Shown one piece after another: positions 46,958 to 58,775 of a stretch of DNA of 64,000 nucleotides. The stretch comes from Anaeramoeba flamelloides. Its lineage: Eukaryota > Metamonada > Anaeramoebidae. Numbering within the stretch: the stretch's first letter is position 1; each line of letters begins with the position of its first letter. The notes under the pieces are model-generated. The model worked only from the letters and a program-made list of their open reading frames with translations. It did no database searches and was not told the origin of the DNA. Position numbers and translations under genes: made by a program. The stretch spans positions 5,394,001 to 5,458,000 of the forward strand of contig JANTQA010000048.1 of assembly GCA_027625915.1 (NCBI GenBank), written 5' to 3'.

Positions 46958-48948
46958 CAAGGTATCTATATCTTTTTGTTAATTTTTAGAATATATTTTG
47001 GTGCATTCCCTCACTCTTGTATATCTATCCCATTAAAACCAAAGATTATTTCATTTTATCTCACCACTTTAAAATTATTTTGATTAATGGCTGGGTTTTT
47101 TTTTTTTTTTTGTTGGGTTTAGTAGATTGTAAAGTATTGTAACATTAAGATAGTTGATCGGCTTTTCTACATCAAATTATCTCTTTTTTTTTTTTGTTAA
47201 TCTAGTCAAAAAGAGATAAAAGGCCTAAAGTGAACAACCTCAAGAATTTTTAACATATAATGAAGGATTTTGTAAACAAAAAGGGTAAAATCTTACATTT
47301 GAAAACAATTCTTTGAACTTTTGAATTAGATGTTGGTAATATTTTCACTTATACCCCAGGGTGTGTTAACTTATAGAAATATAATATCATTTCCATAATT
47401 TACGTTAATTCTTTTCCAATTTAATTTATTTTCTTGTTCACAAAAGGGGGATAGTGACGTTTTACTTGTTATTTTCATTTTTTTATTCAGACGTGATTAA
47501 ATATATAAAAATTTTTTAAGTGTATTTAAGTATAAAATTCAAAAAAAAAATACCTTATCCTAAAGGTTAAAAAAAGAAATAAAAAGCTGCTGATTGTGAG
47601 AAGGGTTCACTTTAAAAGCTATTTTACTGAAATGAATTTTCATTTTACAAATTTTGATCCTTTTTTTATTTTATAGAAAAAGTTCAAAATCATACAAATT
47701 TCTGAATTATTTCAATCAAATGATATTTTCATTGAAGAAAAAAGAAATCTTATCTTTCATGCAAAAAATGACCTAAAATAAACTTTTAAAAATGAATACG
47801 CAAAGTCTTAAAGTAGAAAAGTTTAAAAAATCTACTTTATATCAAAAATACTATATAAATTATTTAAAACTTGAAAAAAATAAAATTTCTTGGTTATTCA
47901 AAGAAAATTTGAAATCCATTTTTACTTTTTTTTTGAACAGAAAAAATATAAGAAAAGGAATCAAACTATTAAAGTTAAAATTGTTCAAAAATATCTTTAT
48001 AAAACCCTAGAAAATTCGGCTTATAACTTAAAGAAATACTTTTTTTAATTTGATCATTTTTAATCAATAATTAACAGGCCAGTCTTAACTCGTTATATTA
48101 TGTTAAGATAACCCATAAATTAGAAGTATCTCGAGATTTTACAATTATTTCTCAATTTTTAAATAGAATCTTTTTCCAATAAAGTAAGAAACAATTTTAT
48201 TTTGTGTTCTCAAATATTTATATAAAGATTGTATTAATCGTCAAAAAAAAAAAAAATAATAAATATTAATTAAATCATTGAGTCATGATAATGTAGTGTT
48301 TTATTAATTTGGATCCCTTTATTTTTGAAACTTTGAGTTAGTTTTAATTTTTTTTATTTAAAAATAGCAGTATTTTCAAACAAATAAAACGAAATCAAAT
48401 TAATAATTTCAATTAAAAAAAAAATAGATATTATCAAATAACTGATTTAACTAAAATAGGTTCGTTGTTTGTTCTTTGAATATTTGAAAAGGAATATTGA
48501 CAAGTCTATTAAATTCATAAGAATTTAATAAATATATAAAAATGAAAAACAAATAAATGATCAATTTTATTAGATCTTCAAGGATTTAATATTTGATTTA
48601 TTTTTCTTATATTTTTAAAATAAGATTATAGTTTCAAGGTCATTTATTCATACAAACTCTTGTAAATTACTAAAAGTGATATTTCAAATAAAAAAAACAT
48701 GTTTATCAAATTTTTCTTTTTCTAATTAGATCCCATAATTAAAACCAAACACAAGGATCATAATCTTTTAACTGAAAATTTAATTGGGAAAAACATGAAT
48801 TCTTAAAAAAAAAAAGATAATTCCATTACTCTAATTTTGATAAAGGGCTTTTTTTATCGGGTTTAATCTTATCATACTCTTGTCAAAATAAGTACTCTAT
48901 TACTTTTGGAAAAAAAAAATAATAGTTTACTGGTCACTTCGTTCAAAT

Positions 48949-49474
48949 TTAAGGACTACGTTCCCACCCTTGGGGGGTTTGATTAATTGTGTTATTTCAC
49001 TTTCGCTTCTCAAAAAAAATTTTTCACACGGAAGAAATTGGACTAAAAAAAAAAAAAAAACATTTTTTGTCATCTTTACCTTTTCACCAAGACTATTTTT
49101 CTTTGTTATTCAATGAAAAGGAAAATTGAAAATAACAAAAAAAATAATTGCAAAAAATGTCTTTTGGGGATTTTCAAGTGCATTTCAAATTTTGGAACAT
49201 TTCAAACTTGTAAAAGTAAATTTAAAAAAGAGGTAGAACAGCTCTTGAAAATAGTATGGGTTCCGAAAGTTGAAATGGAAATTCTAAAATATTAAAATCA
49301 AAATTTAGCATGATCTAACAAGGTAAAAATTGTGAAAATTGTTGAAATTGTGAAAATTTTACATTTTTTATAAAAGAAATTCTCCTTGGACAAATATTAC
49401 TTGGATTTCATAACTTATCTAAGGGTGATTTTATCGATTATTTCACTGTTTTCACCGAAAAACGTAGTCCTTAA
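48949..49474. mobile_element. 526-bp inverted-repeat element, family C, copy 2
   Basis: Left TTTAAGGACTACGTTCCCAC and right AACGTAGTCCTTAAA are better-preserved versions of the family C ends. The element is the reverse complement of 11457-11976 along its length, with TTAA at both edges. Confidence 0.78.
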
Positions 49475-49780
49475 AATTTTCCAAATAAAATTCTAAAATT
49501 TCCAAATACTCTTTTTATAAATTGAAACCTTGAAAAAACGATTACCAACTTTTGCCTCACTGGTTAGGAAGAAAAAAATTGATAGTTTCTATTTATTCAT
49601 TAAACCGTTGATATTTTTAAAACAAGATCACTTAAAAATTCTTAAAAATTTAAACCCAAAAAAAATGAAACACTATCTTAACGTTTCTTCTTTTGACTTT
49701 TAGTTTTATAAGATAAAATAACGATTACTTTGTCTTTCTAATTTAATTTTTCATTTTTTTCTCTATTTCACTTTCCAAAA

Positions 49781-52700
49781 ATGAATAAAAAATTATTAGG
49801 ATTAGGACTTGCTTTCGGTGCTGGAATTGGTGCTGGTTTATTAATCAACAAATGTTGTCAAAAAACTGAATACCCAATGTATGTTGAAGGAACAGAAAAA
49901 GACATTAATTCTTCAAAAATTGAAATAATACGTGCAAAAAAACTCAAAAAGAAAAAAGAAGACCCAAAAGATTATCAATTTGGAAAAACATACACTGATC
50001 ATATGCTTGAAATTGATTATGACGAAGAGACAAGTACGGAAAAAAAAAAAACAAAAAAAATTTACTTTTTGAAAAAATTTATTGCTTATTTTTTAATTTT
50101 CGATCTTTTTTTTGTTTCTATTTATTGAATAAAATAATATTTCTCTTTTATTAGAATTTTCTGTCCCAAGAATTGTACCTTTCCATAACTTTTCTATGCA
50201 CCCAGCTACAAGCGTTCTTCATTACGGTATCACAGCTTTTGAAGGAATGAAGGCATACAAAGACAAGGACGAAAACATACGCTTCTTTAGACCAATGAAG
50301 AATATGAACAGATTCTTGGAATCTGGACGAAGACTTGCACTTCCAGATTTTGATCCTGAAGAACTTCTTAAATGTATTGAAATGCTTGTATGGCTTGAAC
50401 GTGATTGGATACCAAACATTAAAGGTTATTCTTGTTATCTTAGACCAGTTATCTTGGGAACAGATCCTTTCATTGGTATCAAACCTTCTCACAAGTTCAA
50501 AATTTGTGTCTTTATGTGCCCAGTTGGTCCTTACTATTCTGATGGGTTTACAGGTATCCAATTACATGCTCAAAAGAAATATCTTCGTGCATGGTAAGTC
50601 CGAATGCTTTTTTTTTAATTTTTCTTTTTTTTTCTCACAATTTTTGAATAATCTTATTATATATATTGGGTTTACTCGAATTTTTTGTTAATAAGTGGAT
50701 TATGGTAACCAAAAATTTAAAATTTGATCTTTATTTTAAGGACCATGTCTCCATTAAGGGTATTAGCGGACGGTCTTTATTCACAAATTTTCTGGAAGAA
50801 TAGATTGATCAAGGAGAGAAAAATTGTCCAAAAAAATGTTAAAAAACCCAAATTTTCAATTTCGATACACAATCTTTTCTGTTAATTGAAGGAATAAAGT
50901 AAACAAAATCTTCATTCACCCTTACATTAAAAAAACTCAAAATTGTATTTCAAAATGAATTAGAGGTTTTGATGATAACTTATTAAAATATCGAGATTAT
51001 ATAAATTCACAGTTAATATTAAAAAATCTCGACTCAATCAACTTTATCGTGAAAAATCAACAAATCACGATAATCCACAAATCTCGTCATAATTAACAAA
51101 ATCGCGATAAAATGAAAAATTATTTTTTTGAATTAACCTGCCAAAATATTTTGACTTTAACAAAGCTAAAACACTTTTACAACACTTAACCCCTTTAAAA
51201 ATGCGAGAAAGTGTTTAAAAGGGTTGTGAATTGTTTCCAAGTATTTGAAAGGTATGAAAAACATAAATATTTTATAAAAGTCATAAGATTTTGTTTGTTG
51301 TGGAAAAAAAAGTTTTTCTTTTCATTTTTTTTTTGGACAAAATAAAAATTCACAAACAAATTTTACGATTAAACAATTAATAACCCATTTCAAAAAACAT
51401 ACTTGAATATAAGGGATGATTTTTTTTTTTTTTTTAATATGAGAGTTATTGTTTTCACAATGCTAAATAACCAAATAGAAAGAAAAGAGGAATATTCCTT
51501 CTTATTTACTGATCGGTTAAAAAAAAACCTATAAACTCTAGTTAAGTTTTCTGTACAATACAAAGATACTATGAGAAGAAGAAGAAGAACAAAAAGAAAA
51601 CAAATGTAAGAACAAAAAATCTTAATAATTGATGATAATGTGGCTAGGTTGTTCTGAAAGCTTTTGAAAAGTTATCCAACCCCTTTCAGCTTTCCTAGAA
51701 TATTGAAATGATTTTCACCCTAGAACACATTCTTTTAAGAACGGGTAAAGGATTGGTAGTTTTAGAAGTACTATTATTCAAGGCAATTTCTAATACTACA
51801 ATAGACTGAGAAAAATAATTAGTTATCTTTAGTTATTATTGTTGTTGATATAAAAGATGGATCGATCGGCCTTTCAACTAAATCAAAAGAAAATACAACA
51901 AAACTCTTTGATCTGATCTTTGATGGAATCAAGTATCTTTTTTGTTGTTTTTTTTCAAAATCGGTTTTTTTCACATAATCTATTTTTTGATCAAAAAAAA
52001 TTTTTTTCTTTTTAAAAATATTGTTTAATTAGCCCTAAAATCATTAACTATTATATCGTTATGAATTTTTTATAGACAATATTTTGGCAATTATCACGAT
52101 TTTTCAATAATTATCTCAATTTTGTTATATAATCGCGATATTTTTACATTTTTCACGATCTTTTGAAACTATCACGATTTGTTATAGAATATCGTGGTTT
52201 GTGAATTTATCACGATTTTGTTGATTGTCTTGATTCGATCAAAATAATCGATTTTAGACTTTATCGTGAATTGAAAAACAATATCGCCAAATACACTATT
52301 ATTTTCAGCTATTAGAAATAAAATATCATATTGAATCGAAAAAAATAAAAATTATACTTTCTTATAGAGTCATTTTAAAAAAGTGAGTGCTTTTTTTCTT
52401 ATGATTTTGTCAGAATTAAAACTTTTTTAAAGTTTTGTATTTTAATAAAGTGAAAACTTTTTTTTAAAAAAGTGCTTTCCTTCACACCCCAACCTTGTCA
52501 CCATATTTAAAGAATGATTCTTCACTTTATTAAAACAGAAAACTTTAAAAAAGTTTCAATTCTAAAAAAGTGTGAACTTTTTTAAAATAGAAAACTAGAT
52601 AATTTTTTTAAAAAAGTAAAGACTTTTTTAAAACACAAAACTTTATAAAAAGTTTTAAAAAGTCCTCACAATTTTAAAATGGTTGTAAACACAAAAATCC

Positions 52701-53895
52701 AAATATTTTAATCTTCACTTGAAGAAAAAAAAATCAACACAAATATTTTTATTTGCTTTGATTTTGTGAGGTTTCAGAATTCAAGATTTTTTCTTTGATA
52801 GTACTCATTATTGGTAATATAAATAGATCAAAATTTTCATTTCTCTTAAAAAAAAAAAAAAAAACTATTTAAAAGATCTTGAGCAAGGTAAAGCCTTTTA
52901 ATAAATTACATCAATTATATTATGATTTTGCGTTTTAGAACCAGAACTTTAAGAATATAATAATTTTTATTATTTTAAAGCAACTACTCTGATGAAATAT
53001 TTAACTCCCTTATAAAATTCAAAAATACTCTAATATTTCTAAAGAAATTAATTTAAAAAATGGATAGAATTCAATCATTATAAAAAGTTTATTATTTCAA
53101 ATACTCTCAAAAATTCATATCTTGAGATAAAGCTGATTTTAAAAAAGTGACAAAGAAATTATTTAAAACGTTGCCCAAAATTCTTAAAATGGGTGAATAA
53201 GTCAATGTGAAGTAACACTTCTGAAAACTTTTAATTTCACACTTTTTTAAAGAGCGTTTTATTATCAATTTTTTTTTTTTTATATTAAATGTGTATCGAA
53301 AATTCCTAACATCTTAATCTGTGCTATTTTCTTCAAAAACCACTTTAAATTAAAAATCAATAGGGAAGGTGGTACCGGTGGAAATAAATTAGGAGGAAAT
53401 TATGCCCCAACTTTACTTCCAATCAAAATCGGTGTTAAAATGGATTGTAAATCGGTTCTTTTCCTTGATCACGAAAATAAAATCACAGAAGCAGGCGCAA
53501 TGAATTGTATGATTCTCTGGATCAATGAAGATAATGAAAAAGAATTAATCACACCATCTTTGGATGACAACACAATTTTACCAGGAATTACAAGAGAATC
53601 GATCTTAACATTAGCCAGAGAATGGGGTGAATGCAAAGTTACCGAAGGAAGCGTAACAATGGAACAACTCATTAAGGCATTTAATGAAAAGAGATTATTG
53701 GAAATGTTTGGTTGTGGAACAGCTGCAATCATCTCACCAATCACTTCCTTGATTTATAAAGATAAAACTTATAAACTCTCTGACAAAAAAGATGTTGGTA
53801 AATTCGGAATCAAATTATTTAACACAATCCTCGATATACAACATGGATACATTGAACATGAATGGTCTCATAAGATCGAGGAGAAAGATTTTTAA
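49781..53895 (+). CDS. Branched-chain amino acid aminotransferase
   Basis: Three exons, 49781-50033, 50155-50593 and 53364-53895, join in frame (introns 121 and 2,770 bp) to give 407 residues. This PLP fold-type IV enzyme interconverts Leu/Ile/Val and their 2-oxo acids. Landmarks are FGKTYTDHMLEIDYDEE, HPATSVLHYGITAFEGMKAY, RFLESGRRLALP, SCYLRPVILGTDP, the PLP lysine K239 in WEGGTGGNKLGGNY, ITEAGAMNCMILW, and GCGTAAIISPI near the end. Unusually, the first 25 residues (KLLGLGLAFGAGIGAGLLIN) form a glycine-rich hydrophobic segment like a signal anchor or glycine-zipper helix, which most BCATs lack. A C/T-rich leader precedes ATG. Intron 2 holds mobile DNA. The neighbouring panB uses the BCAT product 2-oxoisovalerate. 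Confidence 0.94.
50985..52295. mobile_element. ~1.3-kb element with subterminal ATCACGAT repeats, family K
   Basis: Both ends of this stretch of BCAT intron 2 carry a cluster of short motifs, AACAAATCACGATAA and variants, on the left (51040-51115) and in inverse form (TTATCACGATTTTGTTGA) on the right (52095-52225). The outermost parts (ATCGAGATT...ATTCAC and GTGAATTGAAAAACAATATC) also pair loosely. Clustered subterminal repeats of this kind are typical binding sites for a DNA transposase. No transposase frame is visible in the ~950-base interior. Confidence 0.5.
52410..52585. mobile_element. ~175-bp foldback element, family F, copy 2
   Basis: Arms CAGAATTAAAACTTTTTTAA followed by AATAAAGTGA, and TCACTTTATTAAAACAG followed by AAAAAAGTTTCAATTCT, pair around CACCCCAACC. 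Half-copies of the same motifs continue to about 52680. It lies inside BCAT intron 2. Confidence 0.55.
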
Positions 53896-55204
53896 TTTTT
53901 TTCTGTCAGAAATCAATTTATTTTTTTTTTTCTTGTTTTACAACAGTAATATAAACATTGAATTAACTTTCAAATTATCCCAAAATTTCTTCTCATTATA
54001 AATAAAAAATGTCTAACCAATTTTTTATTTTTAACCAATTAAACAATTTTAATTTTTTTTATTTTTTTTCTGATCAAATTTTTTAACATGAATAAATTCT
54101 ACTTCATCTTGAAAATGTGTTAACTGTTGAGAGAAAAATGTTGGACACAGAAAAATGGTTGGACAGCAATTTTAATTGGGAACATTACTGAAAATGATTT
54201 TTAATTTCAATCGTTTGTGAAATAACTAAAGAAAATAACAATAATCTACTTATTAGAATAACGATTAATGTGATTCTACTTTTTCAAAAGCTTATCTCTT
54301 ATAGCCTAAAGCAAGTTTAAAAATTACCATTTTCAGAATTAATAGTAAACTTTACTAAAACTTGGATTTTTGTTAAAATAGCATGATCTACTTTAGTTGT
54401 CAACCATTCAAATGAGTATTCTACACACACCACAGATTAATGAACTTGTAACACCTTTAAACCTGGATTTATATAAAAGTCGCCTAGTTATCAATAGGAT
54501 TTGATTTTCAATTTTACGAATGTTCCCAATTAAAAATGGTGTCCAACCATTTTTCTGTGTCCAACATTTTTCTCTCAACAGTTAAAAGAAAAAAGTCAAA
54601 TTTTCAAAATATTTCTAATCGGTAGTTGTTGTTAGGAGAAAATTTTCAAATATGCAATAACAAAAAACTTTCAAAATCTAATATAGTTTGTAAATCACAA
54701 GAAATTCAACCAATTCAAAGAATTTTTCACCAGAAAAAACTATTACATAATAAAGTAATTCTTCCATTTGCATGTAATATATTTTGCTATGAAGACACTT
54801 TTATGAACTGATATTTTAATTGGAAAACGTCTACTCTAATGAAAGCACAATTGATGGTGCCCAATTTAGCCAATAAATTGATATTTTTTTACCAATTTTG
54901 GTTTTTTTTAATCTTATGATTTTTTCAGAATTCTCAAGCAATTATATTTACCAAGTTATGTCATAAAAACCCAATTAATATAAGAGCCATTGAATGCAAA
55001 ACCAAATGGTTCTCAAAACATTGTTTTTTATTAAATGGGCAAAAAAATAAACAAAAATAGACAAATTATAAGGTAAAAACAATTAAATAATTTTATTTTT
55101 CTTTAATTGATAAATTTATCTTTACTATTGAAAAACTATTTCAAAACGAAACACTTCAATTGTTTTTATATAGAATTTTGATAATTATTTTGTTGATTAC
55201 AACT
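53896..55204. other. Spacer with one family H element
   Basis: Outside 54120-54585 nothing is recognised. A short frame at 54626-54811 is not convincing. Confidence 0.4.
54120..54585 (+). mobile_element. 466-bp inverted-repeat element, family H, copy 1
   Basis: The ends TTAACTGTTGAGAGAAAAAT and its inverse form ~45-base terminal inverted repeats, each containing two tandem variants of a unit (GAAAAATGTTGGACA, GAAAAATGGTTGGACA). The whole element is matched in reverse orientation by 62807-63269. TTAA or TA sits at both edges. It carries no gene. Confidence 0.8.
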
Positions 55205-55220
55205 AAATATATAATCTTTT

Positions 55221-56090
55221 ATTTTTTATTTTTTATACTTTTTATCTTTTCCAAATTTCCCTTCTTAAGTTGTTTGGGTTCCTCCTCTTTTTGTTTTTTT
55301 AGGTGCTTGGAGTGGTAAAAGGAATATAAAAATCATTATAAGAATTGGTTGATCTGGTCATAACTAACCCAACCAAACTTGTTCATGATCTGATCTTCGA
55401 CGAGGACTTATGCAACTGAACTGAATCCAACGAATGCGATCTGAAACCAACCAAAGTGAAGCGAATTGAACTTTCCGTACTATCTGTCGAGTCGTTACTT
55501 GGACTGGGTTTTTGCTGTCGAGTCGGTATCTTGTACTGGGATTTTGCGAAAACAAGATTTAGGAAACTTGTAAAAAAAAAAAAAGCAAAGCAACTGAAAA
55601 GAAACATAAAAAAAAAGAAAATTTAAAAACCAAATCTTATTCTTAAAAACCAGAGCTTTTTAGATTCAACCCATCTACAAAGTTCTAAATCAAAATTTAA
55701 TAAACAGCCTTTTTCATTTGATCTATAGTTGTTCAAATATTTAGAACTCTTTATTAAAACAACCTATGGTGGCGATCCAAAAAAAAACGACATTAAAGGA
55801 AACAACCACCAGCCCATTCAACACTTGGGGCACAAAAAAAACTTTTCACCAAAGTTTTTTCTTTTTTCTATTATTTTTTGACTCTTTCATTTCTTGCTTT
55901 TCTTTCTCTTTTTCTTGTCTTTTTTCCGAAATAATTTATTCTTTTCATTTTTTAAAGAAAAGATATCCTTTGAGCTGTAATCCTTCTTACATTACAGTTA
56001 GGATAAAAAAACCCTAAATACAATTTTAGAGTTTCAGGCAAATAGGAGGTAATTTTGTTGAATCACCTCTGCTCAACAATAAAAAAAAAA
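55221..56090 (+). mobile_element. 870-bp poly(A)-tailed retroelement, family R1, copy 2
   Basis: Sense strand plus. It ends in CTCAACAATAAAAAAAAAAA and is flanked by a perfect 16-base duplication AAATATATAATCTTTT (55205-55220 and 56091-56106). It is matched full length by 13115-13979. The tail motif CAAYAATAAAAA is shared with the LINE tail at 18640, consistent with the same reverse transcriptase. The 5' third is G+C-rich and carries TGTCGAGTCG-like repeats. No sense-strand gene was found and no clear A/B boxes, so its own transcription signal is unknown. Confidence 0.8.
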
Positions 56091-56599
56091 AAATATATAA
56101 TCTTTTTATTTGGTTGATATTATCTAAAAAAAAATGTTTTTGAAAAGCAAAAAAAAAAATATTAAAATATTAGATTGGGTAAAGATTATTTATACAGGTT
56201 TTTATTTATTTCAACTATAAGTAAAATTATATAAACATAATAAGGAATTTATATTTGAAAAATTGTCAACTCTGCCTTTTTTTATAACTTTATATTTTTA
56301 GAGAAAATCTAGACTAAAGTTGAAAAGTTTTTTATTAGGGAAATCGTTTAGATTATATCAAAATTTCTTTTTCTTGTGGTTTTATACCATATAAGTGATT
56401 TGATTGAACATTTACATAGGCAATACTTATTAATTGTCTAATAATCCTTGAATCCGAAATTATCATTATATTAGATTTACGAATACTACAAATATTCAGG
56501 ATAATAGAAACCATTTACATTCTATATTTTTATTTTTTTTTTCGTCAAAAAAATATCTTGATCGAGTCATTTTTTTAAAATAGCCAGTTAAATTCAAAA

Positions 56600-57015
56600 T
56601 ACTGTTATTTTTAAAATAAAAAGATCAAATTTTTAATTCAACTTTTTAAAATAATCACATTCCAAGAATTTAAACAAATTATCAAATATCACAATTCTAA
56701 AAGTTAAATTAATAATTTAAACCCAATTTAAGAATTAAAAATTGAATATTTACATTACATTCGGTTCCACTTTTAAGACACAAACTTTTAGCAAAATTTA
56801 AGGTACAAGAAAAATCCCAAATTAAGGCAAAAAATTCAAATTTTAATCAAATAATTTGTGAAAAAAAAAATTTCAGAAATGTACCTAAATTTGAAATTGA
56901 ATTTCACCTTAAATTTCGTTGGACATTTGTGTGTGAAAAGTGGATCTGACTGTATTTTAAAAACTTTTTTGGTAAGCTGAATGAAAATTTTGTTACATTT
57001 ATTATGCAATAAATA
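56600..57015. mobile_element. Family G element, copy 3, split by a family E insertion
   Basis: The left terminus TACTGTTATTTTTAAAATAA and the right terminus (AAGCTGAATGAAAATTTTG then TTACATTTATTATGCAATAA) belong to family G. They lie ~415 bp apart because a ~199-bp family E element sits between them (56756-56954). Confidence 0.7.
56756..56954. mobile_element. ~199-bp inverted-repeat element, family E, copy 3 (nested)
   Basis: Left CATTCGGTTCCACTTTTAAG followed by ACACAAACTTTT, and right GTGTGAAAAGTGGATCTGAC followed by TG, are the inverted arms, with TA on both sides. Because it splits a family G element, E was active after that G copy landed. Confidence 0.75.
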
Positions 57016-57864
57016 ACATTTCACAAATAACCATTATTACAAATAAATAATATTAAGATTGACTACTATTATATATATATTTGATTCATCTAAGTGTATA
57101 TTTTTCCTTTTTAATTTTAGAGTAAGTTCAATTAGAATAAGATATTTTGATACCAGTATTCAACAAGTTTTTTTTTTTTTTTTTATTTATAATTGGATCT
57201 GAAAACTATCTGTTTATTTAGTTGTGGTTTTCTTTGATATAGATTATTTAAAATAGCTTTGTTTAAAACGAATTTATTAGATTTTTTTCAAACATAAAAT
57301 AAAACAGCACAGCAGAGTGTTGGGATAAGAATAAAAGTTAGGTCATTTAACATTCCCCAAGGTAGATTAAATAAATCAACTTAACATTTTATTATGGCAT
57401 TTAATTTTACTTTGATAATTAAAATTAATGAATTATTTTTCAACTAGTAATTTCAATCTTAAAAAGTAACTAGACCCATCCAAAGTAAAAAATGTGGTTT
57501 TCTAATTTCTTTCAAAATATTAAAAAGTGATAATTTTGACTTCACAGTATTTACTGCCTTAATTCTGTTATTTTCCAATTAAGAAATGAAAATTTTATTT
57601 TCAATTTCCAAAACTGAATATTAATTGATTATGCTACAATCAAATTACTAGAGTAAAAATTTAGTCTCAGAGCTAACCAAGGAAGTTTAATTTATTGTCT
57701 AGAAATATCGTTTATAAACTAAGGTTGTAGTTAACTTTGGGTTTTCTTTCAATATATAAACTCGAAAAATATTTTGGAGAGTGAACCAAAAATTTTCGTT
57801 TTTTAATTGGAAAATAATAGTTTTTGAAACTAGTAATTTTTTTCACCAATTTCTTTCGAAGGAA

Positions 57865-57938
57865 AATTCTTTTTGAGAAGTGAATCTAAATAACACAAGA
57901 ACTAAAAACCCACGGGGTGGGAATGGAGTACTATAATT
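57865..57938. repeat. Diverged family C end
   Basis: GAGAAGTGAATCTAAATAAC followed by CCCACGGGGTGGGAATGGAG resembles the right end of family C (GAGAAGTGAAAGTG...CTCAAGGGTGGAAACG). No partner end was found. Confidence 0.45.
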
Positions 57939-58775
57939 TCAATTACTTTGAAAACCAAATAATTATCACAACAAAATATACCATTTTGGTCAAGAAGTTA
58001 CAATTAAAAACAAAATTCTTTTTTCATTTGCCTGCTTTAAAGACAAATTTTGGTTAACCAATTTTTTTTTGTTTATTCGGCCCAAAAAAAAGTTTTTTTG
58101 AAGACTCTGATTTATGGTTGGGTTGTAATTTGAATCTGAGATTTTTAAATGGTTAACGGTTAATTTGGAAGAAGGATCTTGAAACAATTCACTTGGTACG
58201 ATCTTTCTTAAAATATTTATGAGCTGTAAAAAACAGTCCTTGTGTGTACCCAAGTTTTGTCATTTTTTGGGGAGCATTAAAAAACCAGTTGAAAATATAA
58301 AAAAAATTTCTCTTTTTTACTTTTTGAGTTTTTGGGATTATCATTGCGTTTGAATGGAAGAATAGTTTCCTGATTAGAAAGTAGTTTTTTAAAATCTATA
58401 GAGTTTCATTGTGTCTGTTTTTAGAATTTCTGTTTACAAGAGAATTTCTATTTTTTGAAAAAAAAATGTAAAACATAAAACAAAAAATATTGTCTATTGA
58501 TTTTTTTAAAAAATAAGAAATTTCGAATTTGATCTTTCAAAAAAACACAAAAATCAAGAGTTGGATCTTAAAAAACGGATTTTCAACAAAAACTTTCAGG
58601 AAAGAATTTTGAAAAGAAATTGTCACTTTCTTCCAAAGTAAGTGGGAATTTGTGGTCTTAACCGATGTAGTAATCAAATAACGAATTCTGACTACACAGA
58701 GACTTGATCCTATTGAATCTTATTTCCAAAGAAAACAGAATAACACATTCTCTATTTTTTTCTTCTTTATTCACA

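Larger units (their letters stand above)
44449..49780. other. Intergenic between transaldolase and BCAT
   Basis: Holds family F (44937-45087), family E copy 2, family C copy 2, and an AAT microsatellite (45279-45305). A weakly coding-like minor frame lies at 47680-48010 (for example KIIQISELFQSNDIFIEEKR) and is not assigned. No clear gene. Confidence 0.4.
56107..58775. other. Spacer with nested elements
   Basis: Contains the G/E nest (56600-57015) and a family C relic (57865-57938). A minus-strand frame at 58253-57990 (87 codons, with DCFLQLINILRKIVPSELFQ) has plausible composition but no ATG and no homologue known to me; it may be an exon or noise. The last 35 bases before 58776 are C/T-rich. 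Confidence 0.35.
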
